DNA of 64,000 nucleotides, taken from positions 99,755 through 163,754 of the forward strand of contig NMRB01000572.1 in NCBI GenBank assembly GCA_002633025.1, read 5' to 3'. This document shows positions 23,040-33,473 of this stretch, piece by piece. The translations under genes were made by a program, and so were the position numbers. Under the pieces are notes generated by a model. It saw only the letters and a list, made by a program, of their open reading frames with translations. It ran no database searches and was not told the origin of the DNA. Numbering within the stretch: the stretch's first letter is position 1; each line of letters starts with the position of its first letter. This DNA is from Notospermus geniculatus (taxonomy: Eukaryota > Nemertea > Pilidiophora > Heteronemertea > Lineidae).

Positions 23040-23703
23040 TTCGACGATTCTAATGGGTCGTTTGAAAAATGAACATTCTGATGACGAAGAACATTTTCTT
23101 ACGAGATTTTCTCAAATTAGTCACCTTAAAGCTGTCACACACGTGTGATCCAGGAGAAATTTCTGAACCGAAACTCGACTGACGCGTCACCAACGAGATA
23201 TCGCCACTTAATTAACAAATCGCCGATCATAAATTGTCGGCTAAACCAATCTAGGTTAATTCCATCCCGGCCCACCAGGGGATCAAGATAAAAGCCAGAT
23301 ATTGATCTTAGTGATTGATTTTAAACATCAGACCTGGGAATTTTTAGTAGATTTTACGAAGCTTTCACGTCTCTCTCGTTTTTTCTTTGATAAAGCACAG
23401 CATGTAAAACGGTTGTGTCATCTGGGAAGTTGGGTAAACGAACTTGGTGTTAACTTTTCCCTGGCGATGTTGCGTTCAGCATTACCTGGGTATTTTTAGC
23501 ACATTTTACTGAGCGTTTAAATCGGCGGTGTACATTTTTTTGCGTTACCTTTTCACTGGCGTTGTTGCTCTTAGCATTATACCTGGGAATTTTTAGCACG
23601 TTTTACTGAGCGTTCACGTCTACGTCATGTATGTACAATTTTTCTTACCAAAAGTACATGTACATGTAAAATGGTTGTGTAACCAGATAAAGGAAAGAAG
23701 TGA

Positions 23704-23822
23704 GGCTGGTATTCATAAAAGTTAGCAAATACTTTTACTTAAGATTTGCACAGCGAGGTCAAATGTAAATGTACCACAAAACTTGAAGTAAAAGCATTTG
23801 CTAGCTTTTATGAATATCAGCC
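23704..23822. mobile_element. MITE family G relative, unit 2 copy
   Basis: It is the paralogue of 19436-19554, with the same GGCTGGTATTCATAAAAG and CTTTTATGAATATCAGCC ends. The left flank differs from unit 1 (GTGA directly before GGCTGG, where unit 1 has GTGACACAAT), so a few bases were lost or gained at the border after duplication. Confidence 0.8.
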
Positions 23823-24404
23823 AGTTTCGAAGTTGGGTAAGCGAACTTGGCGTTATTGCATGCAGATTATATTATATTAACGCAAAGTTACTACCATCCA
23901 ATGGTAAAACGCAGCATCTCCACTGTGACCAGTGGGAGCAAGGTGAGTGGAAATAATAGCTCTACCTTGTGCTACCAAATGTACGGCAGTACAGAGACCA
24001 GCTGTTACTGCAACTGAACACGCCCCCACTGGTCAGGAGTGTATAGATTACTGCATTCTACCACCGGAGGGTAGGATAGTATTAGTGTCGGTGATATTTC
24101 GGAGCAACCAGTTCTGACTTTCGCCAGAAAACCACCCAACATCATCCACGATATAAGAGATACGTTCTGCCTGCACTCAAGCGTTTGAAGAAGAGCTAGA
24201 AGAATACTCCAACCGAAGATGATAGCTCCGAAGACCCCGTAGATGTCACTCCCACCTGGTAGGATTCCGTCACACGAGGAGGTTGAAGTGTCCGGTACGA
24301 GTTGATGACACTTCGCAACAAAAATATCAACACAGCGAATGATGCAATGATATCTAGATTGAGAAACTTTGATTTCGTACCGGATTCGTCAAGATTTAAG
24401 GCGC

Positions 24405-24735
24405 CACGTGAGAGTTTTCCTCGTGCGAGCTTGCTCTCAACGGGCAACCCATCATTTTTGGTTTCCGTAGGCTACACACGTAGGACTGACGCTGAATCCA
24501 ATAGGGACGATAGCCGACTTTTTCAATAGGTGTCACTAGTGGTTAAAACTATTGAATTGAAACTGACATCCCGCTCCTGATCAATTTCCCACACAAAAGG
24601 TGTCCATTGTAGGACCGGGTTTCGGTGTGCTGCCCTCTGTTGAGCTAGCGTCCCCATTACACGAACGACCGCCCATTTCTACGGCCGAGTTGCCCATAGA
24701 GAGCCAATCTGTGGGAGAAAACTCTCACGTGGGGA
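24405..24735. mobile_element. Foldback element family F with a nested family-A MITE
   Basis: CACGTGAGAGTTTTCCTCG at the left is matched by GAAAACTCTCACGTGG at the right end (about 24716-24733). Subterminal TCTCAACGGGCAAC pairs with GTTGCCCATAGAGA. The middle is occupied by a complete family-A MITE (24499-24658). A related element with the same CTCTCACGTGG terminus lies at 39647-39929. The whole structure is within the block that unit 1 lacks. Confidence 0.7.
24499..24658 (+). mobile_element. MITE family A, copy 3 (nested)
   Basis: It runs from CAATAGGGACGATAGCCG to GAGCTAGCGTCCCCATT. The interior GTGTCACTAGTGGTTAAAAC and GTGTGCTGCCCTCTGTTGAG match the family. It sits inside the arms of the family-F foldback, so family A inserted after family F here. 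Confidence 0.85.
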
Positions 24736-26799
24736 GCATCTTTTGATTTTGCAGAAGATCAACTTCTGCTCTGTGAATCCAACCTTTGTCAAGAGACTTC
24801 AATGAAACTTCACATGTTTTAAGACTTAACTTGATGTGATGTGACCTTACGCTCAGTCTCAAAAATTGGAATGAAATGTGTCCAGCGTTTACACCTTTGG
24901 ATCTCGCGATCTTTTGAAGAAAGTTTTGACTGAAAGTTCTTCACATCACTCAACCATATCGTTCTTGTGCCAATGATACACATTCATAAACAATGTATGT
25001 ACTACTATTAACTTTCTGGCAATCACACGGAGGCTTTTTTGAGAAAGGAAGGACATTTCTTATGTAAGTTGATCTCAAAACCGAACCTTTCTTGTTCAAA
25101 ATAGTTTCCTCACTTCTTGGCAATCACAGCACAGTCACAGAGAAATCTCCATTTTTTCAAAACGTCAAACTGTCATTTGCAGTGAATAAACTGACGCTCT
25201 GTACCCGAACAAAGCTTTGTGGCTTTTTAAACCGATGTTACTTAGCAAACTAAGACAACATACGACCGTGGGAACATAACGTATCTGTGATGTGGGAGAT
25301 CAGAGCAGTTTGCGACATGTACGATTCATAAACGAATGATCTTCAAAAACACTTCCGTAACACTCTGATAAAACCATCAACCTGTCTAAAACAGCCCCGC
25401 AGAAAACAACACGAACAATAGAAAGCAGTCCCGCAGAAAACAACGCGAACAATGGAAAAACTTCAGGAACGAAGCCGGAAAAATCTTGCACAACTAGAAG
25501 AGGCGCTGATTTCAATTCAAATTCGGCTGCTGTCAAGTACCGGAAGTTGATTCATTGACATGCGTGATCGTTGTTTCCGGTTTTAGGGATAATTATCCGA
25601 GATTTGGCGAACTCTCGTGACTTTCCGAAGACGAGTGAGGCGGATATTGTAGGAGTGAGTAATTGTTTATAACTGAAGTACGATCATTTTAGCGAGGAAA
25701 TGTGTAAGTTTTTGGATGTAACAATTCGCATATAATGTATAGATCGATGGGAAATGGGAACGCGAAGTTCACACTCTTGTGAATTTGATGCGAAGGGCCC
25801 TTCAGGTCAAAACAGCGACAGGTTGTTGAAAAATATCGAACCAACAGAAATGTCGATAGTAAAGTGTCATTCGTTGTGTAACGCCATCGTAGCTTGAACT
25901 CATTCTAGACCGTACGTCTGCTCAACGTCAAGGAATGATGTCATAGGTCTGTAAATAAAGCGGACTTGATGGAAAAACCGTCTGCCCTGATGTGTTTACG
26001 GTGTTACAGACAGTGCAAATTGTGAATTGCTCACAGTGTCATTGTACAGTTCGGCGAGAATTGTTTAAGACCTGGGTTCCATTTCCAAAAATTAACCGTT
26101 CTTACGCTGTTGAAAGCGAGTATTTTTAAAATGAAAATGATCTTTTGGAAACCACCACCGAAAAAAAAATGCAGAAAATTCTGCCTCGGGAAACACTTCG
26201 TTCCAACCTTGGCCACGTCGAGCGGCTTCAATTCCATACTTTATATCATCCCATTTCAAAGCGTCACAAAATGGAAAACGTACCGAGTTGCATCTAAAAA
26301 CCGAATCGGTGGAGGTAAAAGTTTGCTGCCTGCCATTGTAAAGAACCTTTGGTACAAATGACACCGATTTTTAGAATTATTACATTTTAGAAACGTAAAA
26401 TGGCGCTAAACAATCCAGGATCGCATTTCCACCAGTATTCAATGCAATCATGTATCATTACCATTTGAAATCAGATGCAGGGACATGAATGGCAAATTGT
26501 GTACAAATTTCTGCTTCCTTTGTGAGTGGATAAAAATAACATTGGCACAAAAGTTTAATTCAATTCCAAATGATTTATACGAGGAGAAAATTGATTCTAA
26601 TTGGTTATTATTAGATTCAATTCTGTATAACTTTTTGAAAAGGTCTTTATAGTTCATTTAAAAGGTAGTTATAGTTCATTTGATGAAAGGTATTTATTCA
26701 AATTGACAAGACGATGCTATAATCAATCAAAAATTTAGCATTCCTGGAATCGTTGCTCTTAATTATAAATGTAGCATCATGCCATTTATTTCATCAAAT

Positions 26800-26963
26800 C
26801 AATGGGGACCCCAGCCAACTACCTCAATAGGTGTCACTAGTGGCTAAAAGTATTGAAATGAAAGTGATATCATGGTCCTGATCAATTTCCCACGCAAAAG
26901 GCGCCCATGGTATCGGACCTGGGTACGACGTGCTGCCCTCTATCGCAGTTATGGTCCCCATTG
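26800..26963 (+). mobile_element. MITE family A, copy 4 (unit 2 paralogue)
   Basis: It occupies the same position in unit 2 as the copy at 22071 in unit 1. Its ends are CAATGGGGACCCC and GGTCCCCATTG, with the interior GTGTCACTAGTGGCTAAAAG. The small differences between this pair are substitutions acquired after the duplication. Confidence 0.85.
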
Positions 26964-27540
26964 ATTTATTATTTGCTGGAGAAATACCCCAGCTTTCTCT
27001 GACGTCATCCGCAAAATGACGCACGACGTCTCCGTCTCGGGGAAAATCGGAACATCTCTAATAAAACCGTCTCTCTGTCGAAAATACAAAATTCTTTGAA
27101 CTTTGCCGCAGGTTTCTGAACAAGCGGATCGGGAATTATAAAAATCAAATAACAAAGAAACTTAAATCTGAGTTGAGAGTGTTAGGAAGTGTTCGGATTT
27201 GGTTGTGAAATATTGGAAGGTTTATTCGAGTGACGTTCGGTCCCACTGGAATCCATGTTTACCCGATTTAGTCGGCAAACTTCTACCGCTGACCTTTAAT
27301 CAGATGTACGTTGTTGAAATATTAGGACACGAGTCGAACAAATCTGTCAAAATTTGTAAAATTGAACCAAACTGGTTTGTGACACTGAGCTGGTTAATCC
27401 AAACTAAAGTGTAAGTGTTGTGTTTTTTTCTCACTGTTTTAGCTCCTGGCTTTACGCGATTCTATTCGTCGATTTAAAACGACTTCAAATCGTCCTTCGA
27501 CGAGGTTTTTTCCATCAGGACCGGAGCCACAGAATTTGGC

Positions 27541-27753
27541 CCCGGTAAGTATGGAAAAGGCCATCTCATGCTACTCATGCTCCTCACTTGGATCGGGGTC
27601 TTTTGCCCTAAAGGTACAAGGTATAAGGCACCACGGCTTCCTGTCCATGCGACGGACTCAGAGCCAGGGGTGATTCCCATATCGCCTGGGCTGGTCGAAC
27701 CCGGAACCTGCCGCTTAGTAAGGGGACTGATAACCACTAGGCTACCAGGACCC
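27541..27753 (-). mobile_element. tRNA-derived SINE family 1, copy in unit 2
   Basis: It is the paralogue of 22825-23039. On the minus strand it begins GGTCCTGGTAGCCTAGTGG, with a B-box GGTTCCGGGTTCGACCAGCC. It keeps the A-box better than the others but has a shortened segment (TTTAGGGCAAAAGACCCCGA) in the body. It is not a tRNA gene, because no cloverleaf 3' half or CCA-proximal acceptor pairing is present. Confidence 0.85.
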
Positions 27754-27812
27754 TTCGACGATTCTAATGGGTCGGTTGAAAAATGAACATTCTGATGACG
27801 AACAACATTTTC

Positions 27813-28085
27813 TTGCAAGGGAGTAAGAAATAAAAGTGAAAAATAAGAAGTTGGAAATTTTGGCATTTTGCGCTAATTTTTAAATTTCTCAAATTGGGAT
27901 AAAATTTTTCCCATTTTGAGAAATATCGCCAGAAAAATCAGACAAAATGTCATGTCATTTTAAGTAAATTTCTCAAAATGGGAAAGAGAATTTACATGTA
28001 TCTCAATTTGAGAAATTGGAAAATTTCGCGCAAAATGCCAAAAATTCCCACTTCTTATCCACTTTTATTTCTTACTCCCTTTTGC
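27813..28085. mobile_element. 265-bp foldback MITE with 4-bp target-site duplication TTGC
   Basis: The element proper is 27817-28081. It begins AAGGGAGTAAGAAATAAAAG and ends CTTTTATTTCTTACTCCCTT, and its arms pair for about 110 bp. It is flanked on both sides by TTGC. The tandem paralogue (unit 1, about 23097-23107) runs straight from ACATTTTCTTAC to GAGATTTTCTCAAATTAG with no element, giving an empty-site comparison. The interior carries mirrored words AATTTCTCAAATTG and CCCATTTTGAGAAAT. It inserted after the duplication, or was precisely lost from unit 1. Confidence 0.92.
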
Positions 28086-28267
28086 GTGATTTTCTCAAAT
28101 TAGTCACCTTAAAGCTGTTAAACACGTCTGATCTAGGAGAAATTTCTGAACCGAAACTCGACTGACGCGTCACCGACGAGATATCGCCACTTAATTAACA
28201 AATCGCCGATCATAAATTGTCGGCTAAACCAATCTAGGTTAATTCCATCCCGGCCCACCAGGGGATC

Positions 28268-29350
28268 CACGCAAATGACGACACCAAGGGTAGCACAATC
28301 AATCACTCTAAGAAAGAATTATGGGATTTTTGTCATTAAAAGTTCAACTGGAATCCCTTAAAATACCCCTGGCACGTATAACACGGGTAAGTGGCTTTTA
28401 TCGGCTTAGAGGCCACTCATTAACCACGGAGGGAAAACACTGACTGCAAGGCGAAACCGAGAGTTTTTTTCGATTCTACTCAATGAATTGCATGGGCAGC
28501 AAGATTTCGAGATTTTGAAGCTGCAATTCAACTGCAAGCAGACTCATATTGTATCTAAAGGCAGAATCGGTGCAATTTTTATTGTTTGCAAAAATTCTTT
28601 TGGGGTTATGTTTCTGATTATATTTAACACCTATTGAAATCGAATTTAACACTATTGGTGCAAATTATGAAAAGATCCTTCAGTATCCCTTTAATGTTGG
28701 CTAAAGGTAACGTTAGACTAAAACGAAGTTTCTAGAATACGGCCCATGGAGTCATGAACATGGAATCTCGGAGGCCTACCTGTGAAGGAACACGTGACAT
28801 GGTGCGTCTTTTGAATTGACCAATGACAGCGGGAGTCACACTTCACTGACAGATACTCGGCGGTTCATTGGCCCAGTGAATGTTAGGCCGGGTGGATCTA
28901 AACACGTGCTGGTGCGTCATTTGAATCGACCAGTGACAGCAGTGCTTACTTTTCATCGACAGTTACTCATGTACTAGTATTCATAGGTGCAATGAAGTTT
29001 AGGCCCCGCGAATCATCATCGCTGCCGTTGCTCTGTTGACCAGCCACGGCTGAATCGAAAATGTTGTTTGCCTGGCCGTCAATACGTCAGTATCGTCTGC
29101 AAGACTGGAAGGGGAGACAGGCCGACGGGCGGGTTACGGGACACAATTGGATTCATAACACCCGCGGGATGCTACCCACCCTGGTTTTAATGACACATTA
29201 AAAGCATTTTAAAGTGAAATTGTGTTTATGATATTAATTTGACAATCGGCTGATGAATATCCTTTAATTGTAAACAGCTGCTTGAAGAGAAAAGTGGGAG
29301 GAACCAGTCAGAATTTTTTTTGTTGTTTTAAGACACCAAAGCTCCTTTTC
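28268..29350. other. Intergenic; one half-element remnant
   Basis: No coding support. CGAAGTTTCTAGAATACGGCCC near 28724-28745 looks like one end of a family-G MITE whose other end is not obvious. Near-repeats TGGTGCGTCTTTTGAATTGACCAATGACAGC and its variant at about 28911 (GGTGCGTCATTTGAATCGAC) suggest a short direct duplication. Confidence 0.45.
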
Positions 29351-29513
29351 CAACGGGGATCCTAGCTCGCTAGAGGGCAGCACACCGAAACCCGATCCTA
29401 ATACAATGGACGCCTTTTGTGTGGGAAATTGATCAGGACCGGGATGTCAGTTTCATTTCAATAGTTTTAACCACTAGTGACACCTATTGAAAAAGTCGGC
29501 TAGGGTCCCCATT
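29351..29513 (-). mobile_element. MITE family A, copy 5 (reverse orientation)
   Basis: Read on the plus strand it runs CAACGGGGATCCTAGCTCGC to GGCTAGGGTCCCCATT, the complement of the other copies. GTGTGGGAAATTGATCAGG and CCACTAGTGACACC are the mirrored family words. It closely resembles the nested copy at 24499 (both have GCCGACTTTTTCAATAGGTG in family orientation). Confidence 0.85.
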
Positions 29514-30257
29514 TTTGCTGCTAATGTATTTACATGACGGAAATAGGGTTAATCTACGCAGGGGGCCTTTTATTGTATATGTAATGGATCGTGTACACGC
29601 ATTTGGAATCGCCGCCAAAATTAATCGCCCCATAAACCTTTGTCAAACATTATTGCCATAATAACTATCCCATAAACTCGACAACCTATTGTCCGATATT
29701 ATAAAATTCTCTTGCTCGTTTGAATAAAACCTATCCTCCATTAAAACCATTGAACACTGCAGGTCATGTTCAACTCGAAGTCAATTAGAGGACAAGATAA
29801 TAGGAGGTAATTTTAAAGCATGAATGCAGCGATTATTCAGGCAAACATTCAGAATGGAGCACCTGGAGCTCTTCAAGTTTGGAGATGCGAAACTATGGCA
29901 CTCGTGGCAACCAGCTGGACGAGAATGGCTCCAACTACAGGCACTTGATATGGACAGACATCAGCTAGTCAAATTTCCAACAGACTGCGAATTTCAGGCC
30001 AAGAACGGATTAATGGGCCAAGATTTCCACTTTTTGTCGACAGCTGGCGCCACCAGCGGTGACTGCATCATTCTCCAATACCGTAGTGTTGCCTCTCGCC
30101 CCACTGTTGGAGAATGTATGATTACAATGCTACCCTAGGACTAGGAACGAGAGTTACTCTTCATGGGGCGATGTTGATGAGCGGATAAACTTGAAACTTG
30201 AAACCTGTAGTTTAGCAACCCACCGATACAGAATAGCACAAAACGATAAAAGGCAAG
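29514..30257. other. Intergenic; unsupported ORF at 29824-30138
   Basis: A 104-codon plus-strand ORF lies here. I recognise no domain, and no splice or promoter context supports it. The spacer is otherwise featureless and AT-rich on its left side. Confidence 0.35.
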
Positions 30258-30402
30258 AAGTCAATCTCCAGAATTCACGAATTTTCGACCCCAACCGGGG
30301 TCTTTTTCAAGTGGAACTTTACAATCTGAAACTGATTGTAAAGTTCCACTTGAAAAAGACCCCAGTTGGGGTCGAAAATTCGTGAATTCTGGAGATTGAC
30401 TT
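30258..30402. repeat. Near-perfect 69-bp-arm palindrome
   Basis: The arms 30258-30326 and 30334-30402 are reverse complements with one mismatch (CCCCAACCGGGG against CCCCAACTGGGG). The loop is seven bases, TGAAACT. Landmarks in the left arm are GAATTCACGAATTTTCGACC and TTTTTCAAGTGGAACTTTAC. Such arms would fold into a long RNA hairpin if transcribed, and the near-identity implies recent origin or active arm conversion. It could be a recent foldback transposon, a hairpin-RNA locus or an inverted duplication scar. No terminal target duplication was evident. Confidence 0.9.
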
Positions 30403-30654
30403 TTTGCTTATTATGTAGTTTAGCAACACTGTCAATAGAGGTCTCCCTTGACGTGGGTGTGTTTAGCGCCGAATAGGCAAGGAATACTGTGCCCCTTACT
30501 TTTAATACTACGGTTCTCCAGGATTCAGATAGAAAATGTAGGTCTACAGGGCCACCATCGCACCATCCGTTCCAAACAACAACCCGAAGAACGGCTCGGA
30601 ACTAGGCCTACGGATAAATTAGTTCCCGTTCTCACTGGTACATACTGAGATCGC

Positions 30655-30788
30655 TCTCATTCATGATCACATGATCGTCCAAAAAGCAGCTAATTGGTCG
30701 CTCTCATTCGAAAGCAGAGCAATGGTTTTCAACCAATCAACGCGTTTTTCATCGGCTGCTTCTCGGACGATCACGTGATTATAGCCCA
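30655..30788. mobile_element. Foldback element related to the one in the 1.24-kb repeat
   Basis: ATGATCACATGATCGTCC then AAAAAGCAGC pairs with GGCTGCTTCTCGGACGATCACGTGAT. The centre ACCAATCAACGCGTTTTTC matches the element at 331-547 and its duplicate. The arm sequence differs, so it is a family relative, not a copy. Confidence 0.6.
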
Positions 30789-31580
30789 TCGAAAGCCTAC
30801 GCGAGAAATCCACCTTGAATCCATCAAGCCAAACTTTTCTATTCAGCCACAGCTTTTAACGCGCCGTTTCTGAAGTTTTTTTTTCTCAAAAATATCGTGT
30901 TTCATACCTCATATCATAGGATCCATTTTTAAAACTGTTTTTGTTGACAAACAAACGGGTTTTATACGGATAACACACTTATATGCCAACACCAGAATGT
31001 GGCTTTTATAAGATACATTTATCCCAGTATCGAGAATACGTATTATTGTATCCTTTTAACGACTTGTTTATTAAATATTAAAGCATTAAAAGCTTGGTAA
31101 TATCGCTCACAAAGGGACAGAATAATACAAACATATCACATTATTCGAAACATTAACTGTGTAAATATCGAATAAAAATGAAATATAAGAAAGCGTGGTT
31201 TCTTAACAGGTTTTCACAAAAGATTGGAAATAATGTCAAAAGAATCTCGGGTGTTTGAAAACCACTGCGTCTCGCTCGATGTTAGTTGTTTTCGATTAAG
31301 AATATGGTTATAACGAAATCTGAGGCAAAACGGTGACTCTTTCAAAAGATACAGCGAAAATGAACGCATTAATGCTGCCCTCTAGTGGTAAAGGTTGTAT
31401 CTCCACTCAATCAGGAGGAGTAAAGCTTGATTGACGGAGCAGCCGAACTTTACACTGCAGTGTCCTTGGTCGTATAGGGTATAGCTATTACTTTTACTGA
31501 TTTTACACCCCCTGATCAAACGTGGAGATGCAGAAGGAGCGACAGGGACAAAAAATATCAACATATGAACGTGTTAGTGA
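30789..31580. other. Intergenic, AT-rich, nothing seen
   Basis: Long AT-rich runs without coding potential or obvious repeat structure. The minus ORF near 31382-31564 is short and unsupported. Confidence 0.4.
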
Positions 31581-31812
31581 ACTTAAAGCCCCACAGTATT
31601 GAATTTTACGGTATTTTCCAAGTGTTAGGAGAATGCAGGTAGAGGTCTCATAGCCTCTTGATGGTCCCCAAAATGCTTGCATGAAGGCCTAATTTTCAGC
31701 ACACCTCGAAAAAATTGCAGGCAGAGCTCTAATGTACTTACATGTAAATAGAGCATAGAACATTTTACATTCTACAAACGTCGGAGGACGTAGGCACAGT
31801 GTGGCTTTAAGT
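31581..31812. mobile_element. MITE family E, copy 1
   Basis: It is bounded by ACTTAAAGCCCCACAGTATT and, at the right, CACAGTGTGGCTTTAAGT. The next words GAATTTTACGGTATTTTC, GGTAGAGGTCTC and TGCAGGCAGAGCTCTAATGT match, in reverse complement, the element at 53286-53530 (AAAATACCGTAAAATTC, GAGACCTCTACC). It is about 230 bp with partially paired arms. Confidence 0.75.
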
Positions 31813-32657
31813 ATGAACTGAAATTGACTGATTTTCGTAAGCGAACGTGTAGCAGAGGACGATTGGAGCCGATTCGCTGCTTCATTATCGAAATGATCCA
31901 ACAATATTCACGACCAGTTCATCAAAAATCCATCATGGCCATTGAGATGTGCACTGCAACCAAAACCTAAGGACCAAGATGGTAATTTGCAAAAACTTCA
32001 ACCTGCTCCCGACATTAGGAGACATCAAGACGAGGTTAATTTCCTCCCGCATCACACAAGGTGACGATAATTATCACGAGTTATTGTGTAAGTGCTCTAA
32101 GATGGAAGAACCGGCGGGATAATGTCAAGTTTCTGGGTGGAGTGAAGGAACGTGACGCGAGCAGAGATATGGACCACGTTTGCAACTGATTTTCACGCCT
32201 GGATGCTGGCGAGATAACCCGAAATGACGAAGATGGATCATTTGCACCTTCCTTAAAGGAAACGTCCCCACCGCCGGGTCACCTCTCAATGAGTTCAACT
32301 TGAATGAATGCGGCATGAAATGTCGGTACCCGCCAGAACCTCCTTCCCATTACAACCAGAAAACATTGTCGTTTTAACTCTCTAGATTAGCACAAACAAT
32401 TGTAAAGCAGATTTTTAACACTGATAAGCGGATTTCAGGAGTCGGAGAAAAGATAAGCCGAAGAAGATGGATCGCTGTTCGTCAAGGATATCGGTGCCGA
32501 GATTGGCGACTGAGGATGGATGTCCCGGCTGACAAGGAATCCGGTGGAACAACAACAACGATACAATCATCTGGCTATATGAATAGGTCAGAGTTACCAT
32601 ATTGACTGCATCAACGAGGCTGATAAACTTATCTCACGAAACTAAACCCTCACTTAA
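31813..32657. other. Intergenic, nothing recognised
   Basis: Moderate GC, with no repeats seen apart from the flanking MITEs. Short ORFs lack domains. Lack of repeat structure makes it a possible candidate for conserved non-coding sequence, but this cannot be tested here. Confidence 0.35.
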
Positions 32658-32817
32658 TAGGGAGGTTTAGAAATCAAACGATAAACGTAAAACTTTACGA
32701 CAACCTTATTTTTTCGCACAATACATGAATCTATTGTTCACCAGATTTTATATTGCATTTTCCGTACAAAAATAACATTGTCGTTAACGTTTATCGTTTG
32801 ATTTCTAAACCTCCCTA
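32658..32817. mobile_element. MITE family B, copy 3
   Basis: TAGGGAGGTTTAGAAATCAA and TTGATTTCTAAACCTCCCTA form the ends. The interior has ACTTTACGACAACC and CATTGTCGTTAACG. Relative to the other copies it has an extra AATACATGAATCTATTG-type stretch left of CACCAGATTTTATATTGC and a shortened right arm (CGTTAACGTTTATCG). Confidence 0.9.
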
Positions 32818-33473
32818 ATATTCAGATACAAACATTGAATGGTGCAAAGAGACATACTTTTCCGTAGTTTTAGCCGATGGTGGTATCTTGTGACGATGTG
32901 TGACAAAGCGTGGAGTCTTGGAGGTTCGAATGAATGGCTGCCCATCGCTGACAACAATATCACGTGGGGGAAGCGATATGGCTTCCAGAAGCATCGGAAC
33001 AATCAGCCCGTGCCTATTGAAACCACGCAACCAGGAACAGTCTTTAAACCCGACACCGTGTTACAGAATTGTAAGAAAGAATCGACCAGGATTCCTGAGT
33101 TGGGAATCGGAGAACTTGCGCAGTGTTTCTTTACCTGCCATTCTCAAGGCTGTTCGTCCAATGGGGAACGGGTCATTCGAGACATTTCTGATGCATACAT
33201 GTAGCTGACAATAGTGGATCATCCCTCGGGTTTGGTAGTCGCAGTGATTGTGAAAATACACCGACCGCTCGACGTACCGGTATGAATCACGTGGGCCGCC
33301 TGTATTTCCTACCAAGAGGATTTGCCCAACCTCCTCGACGAAAGAAAAAAATCTTGCACCGCGTTTTCCCTTACTTATCGTCGTCAAACAAACTAAATAC
33401 CGTCAGAAGAACTAGCCACGCGAGACTCTGTCAGATACACCAATAGCTAGCAACGGGAGGTAAGAAGTCTCAT
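32818..33473. other. Intergenic, overlapping ORFs not supported
   Basis: Plus-strand ORFs of 121 and 102 codons overlap in two frames, and a minus ORF of 108 codons crosses them. None has a recognisable domain, and the overlap in three frames argues for chance. Confidence 0.35.

Larger units (their letters stand above)
19008..23284. repeat. Tandem duplication unit 1 (4.28 kb)
   Basis: It starts AGATAAAAGCCAGATATTGA and ends CCCACCAGGGGATC. The next unit starts at 23286 with the same AGATAAAAGCC and ends with the same GGGGATC at 28267, so the two units are head-to-tail. The identity is high across both. Inside the unit, 19050-19360 is a degenerate repeat of about 100-150 bp (ACCTGGG.ATTTTTAGCACAT then TTTTACTGAGCG). 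It carries MITEs at 19436 and 22071, a hairpin at 21244 and a SINE at 22825. Short ORFs are paralogous between units but none has a known domain. Confidence 0.92.
23286..28267. repeat. Tandem duplication unit 2 (4.98 kb)
   Basis: This is the head-to-tail second copy of 19008-23284, separated from it by one base. Its greater length is explained by a 537-bp block (24408-24944) absent from unit 1 and a 265-bp MITE with target duplication (27813-28085). The hairpin of unit 1 at 21244 is half missing here. It holds the unit-2 versions of the MITEs (23704, 26800) and the SINE (27541). Confidence 0.92.
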
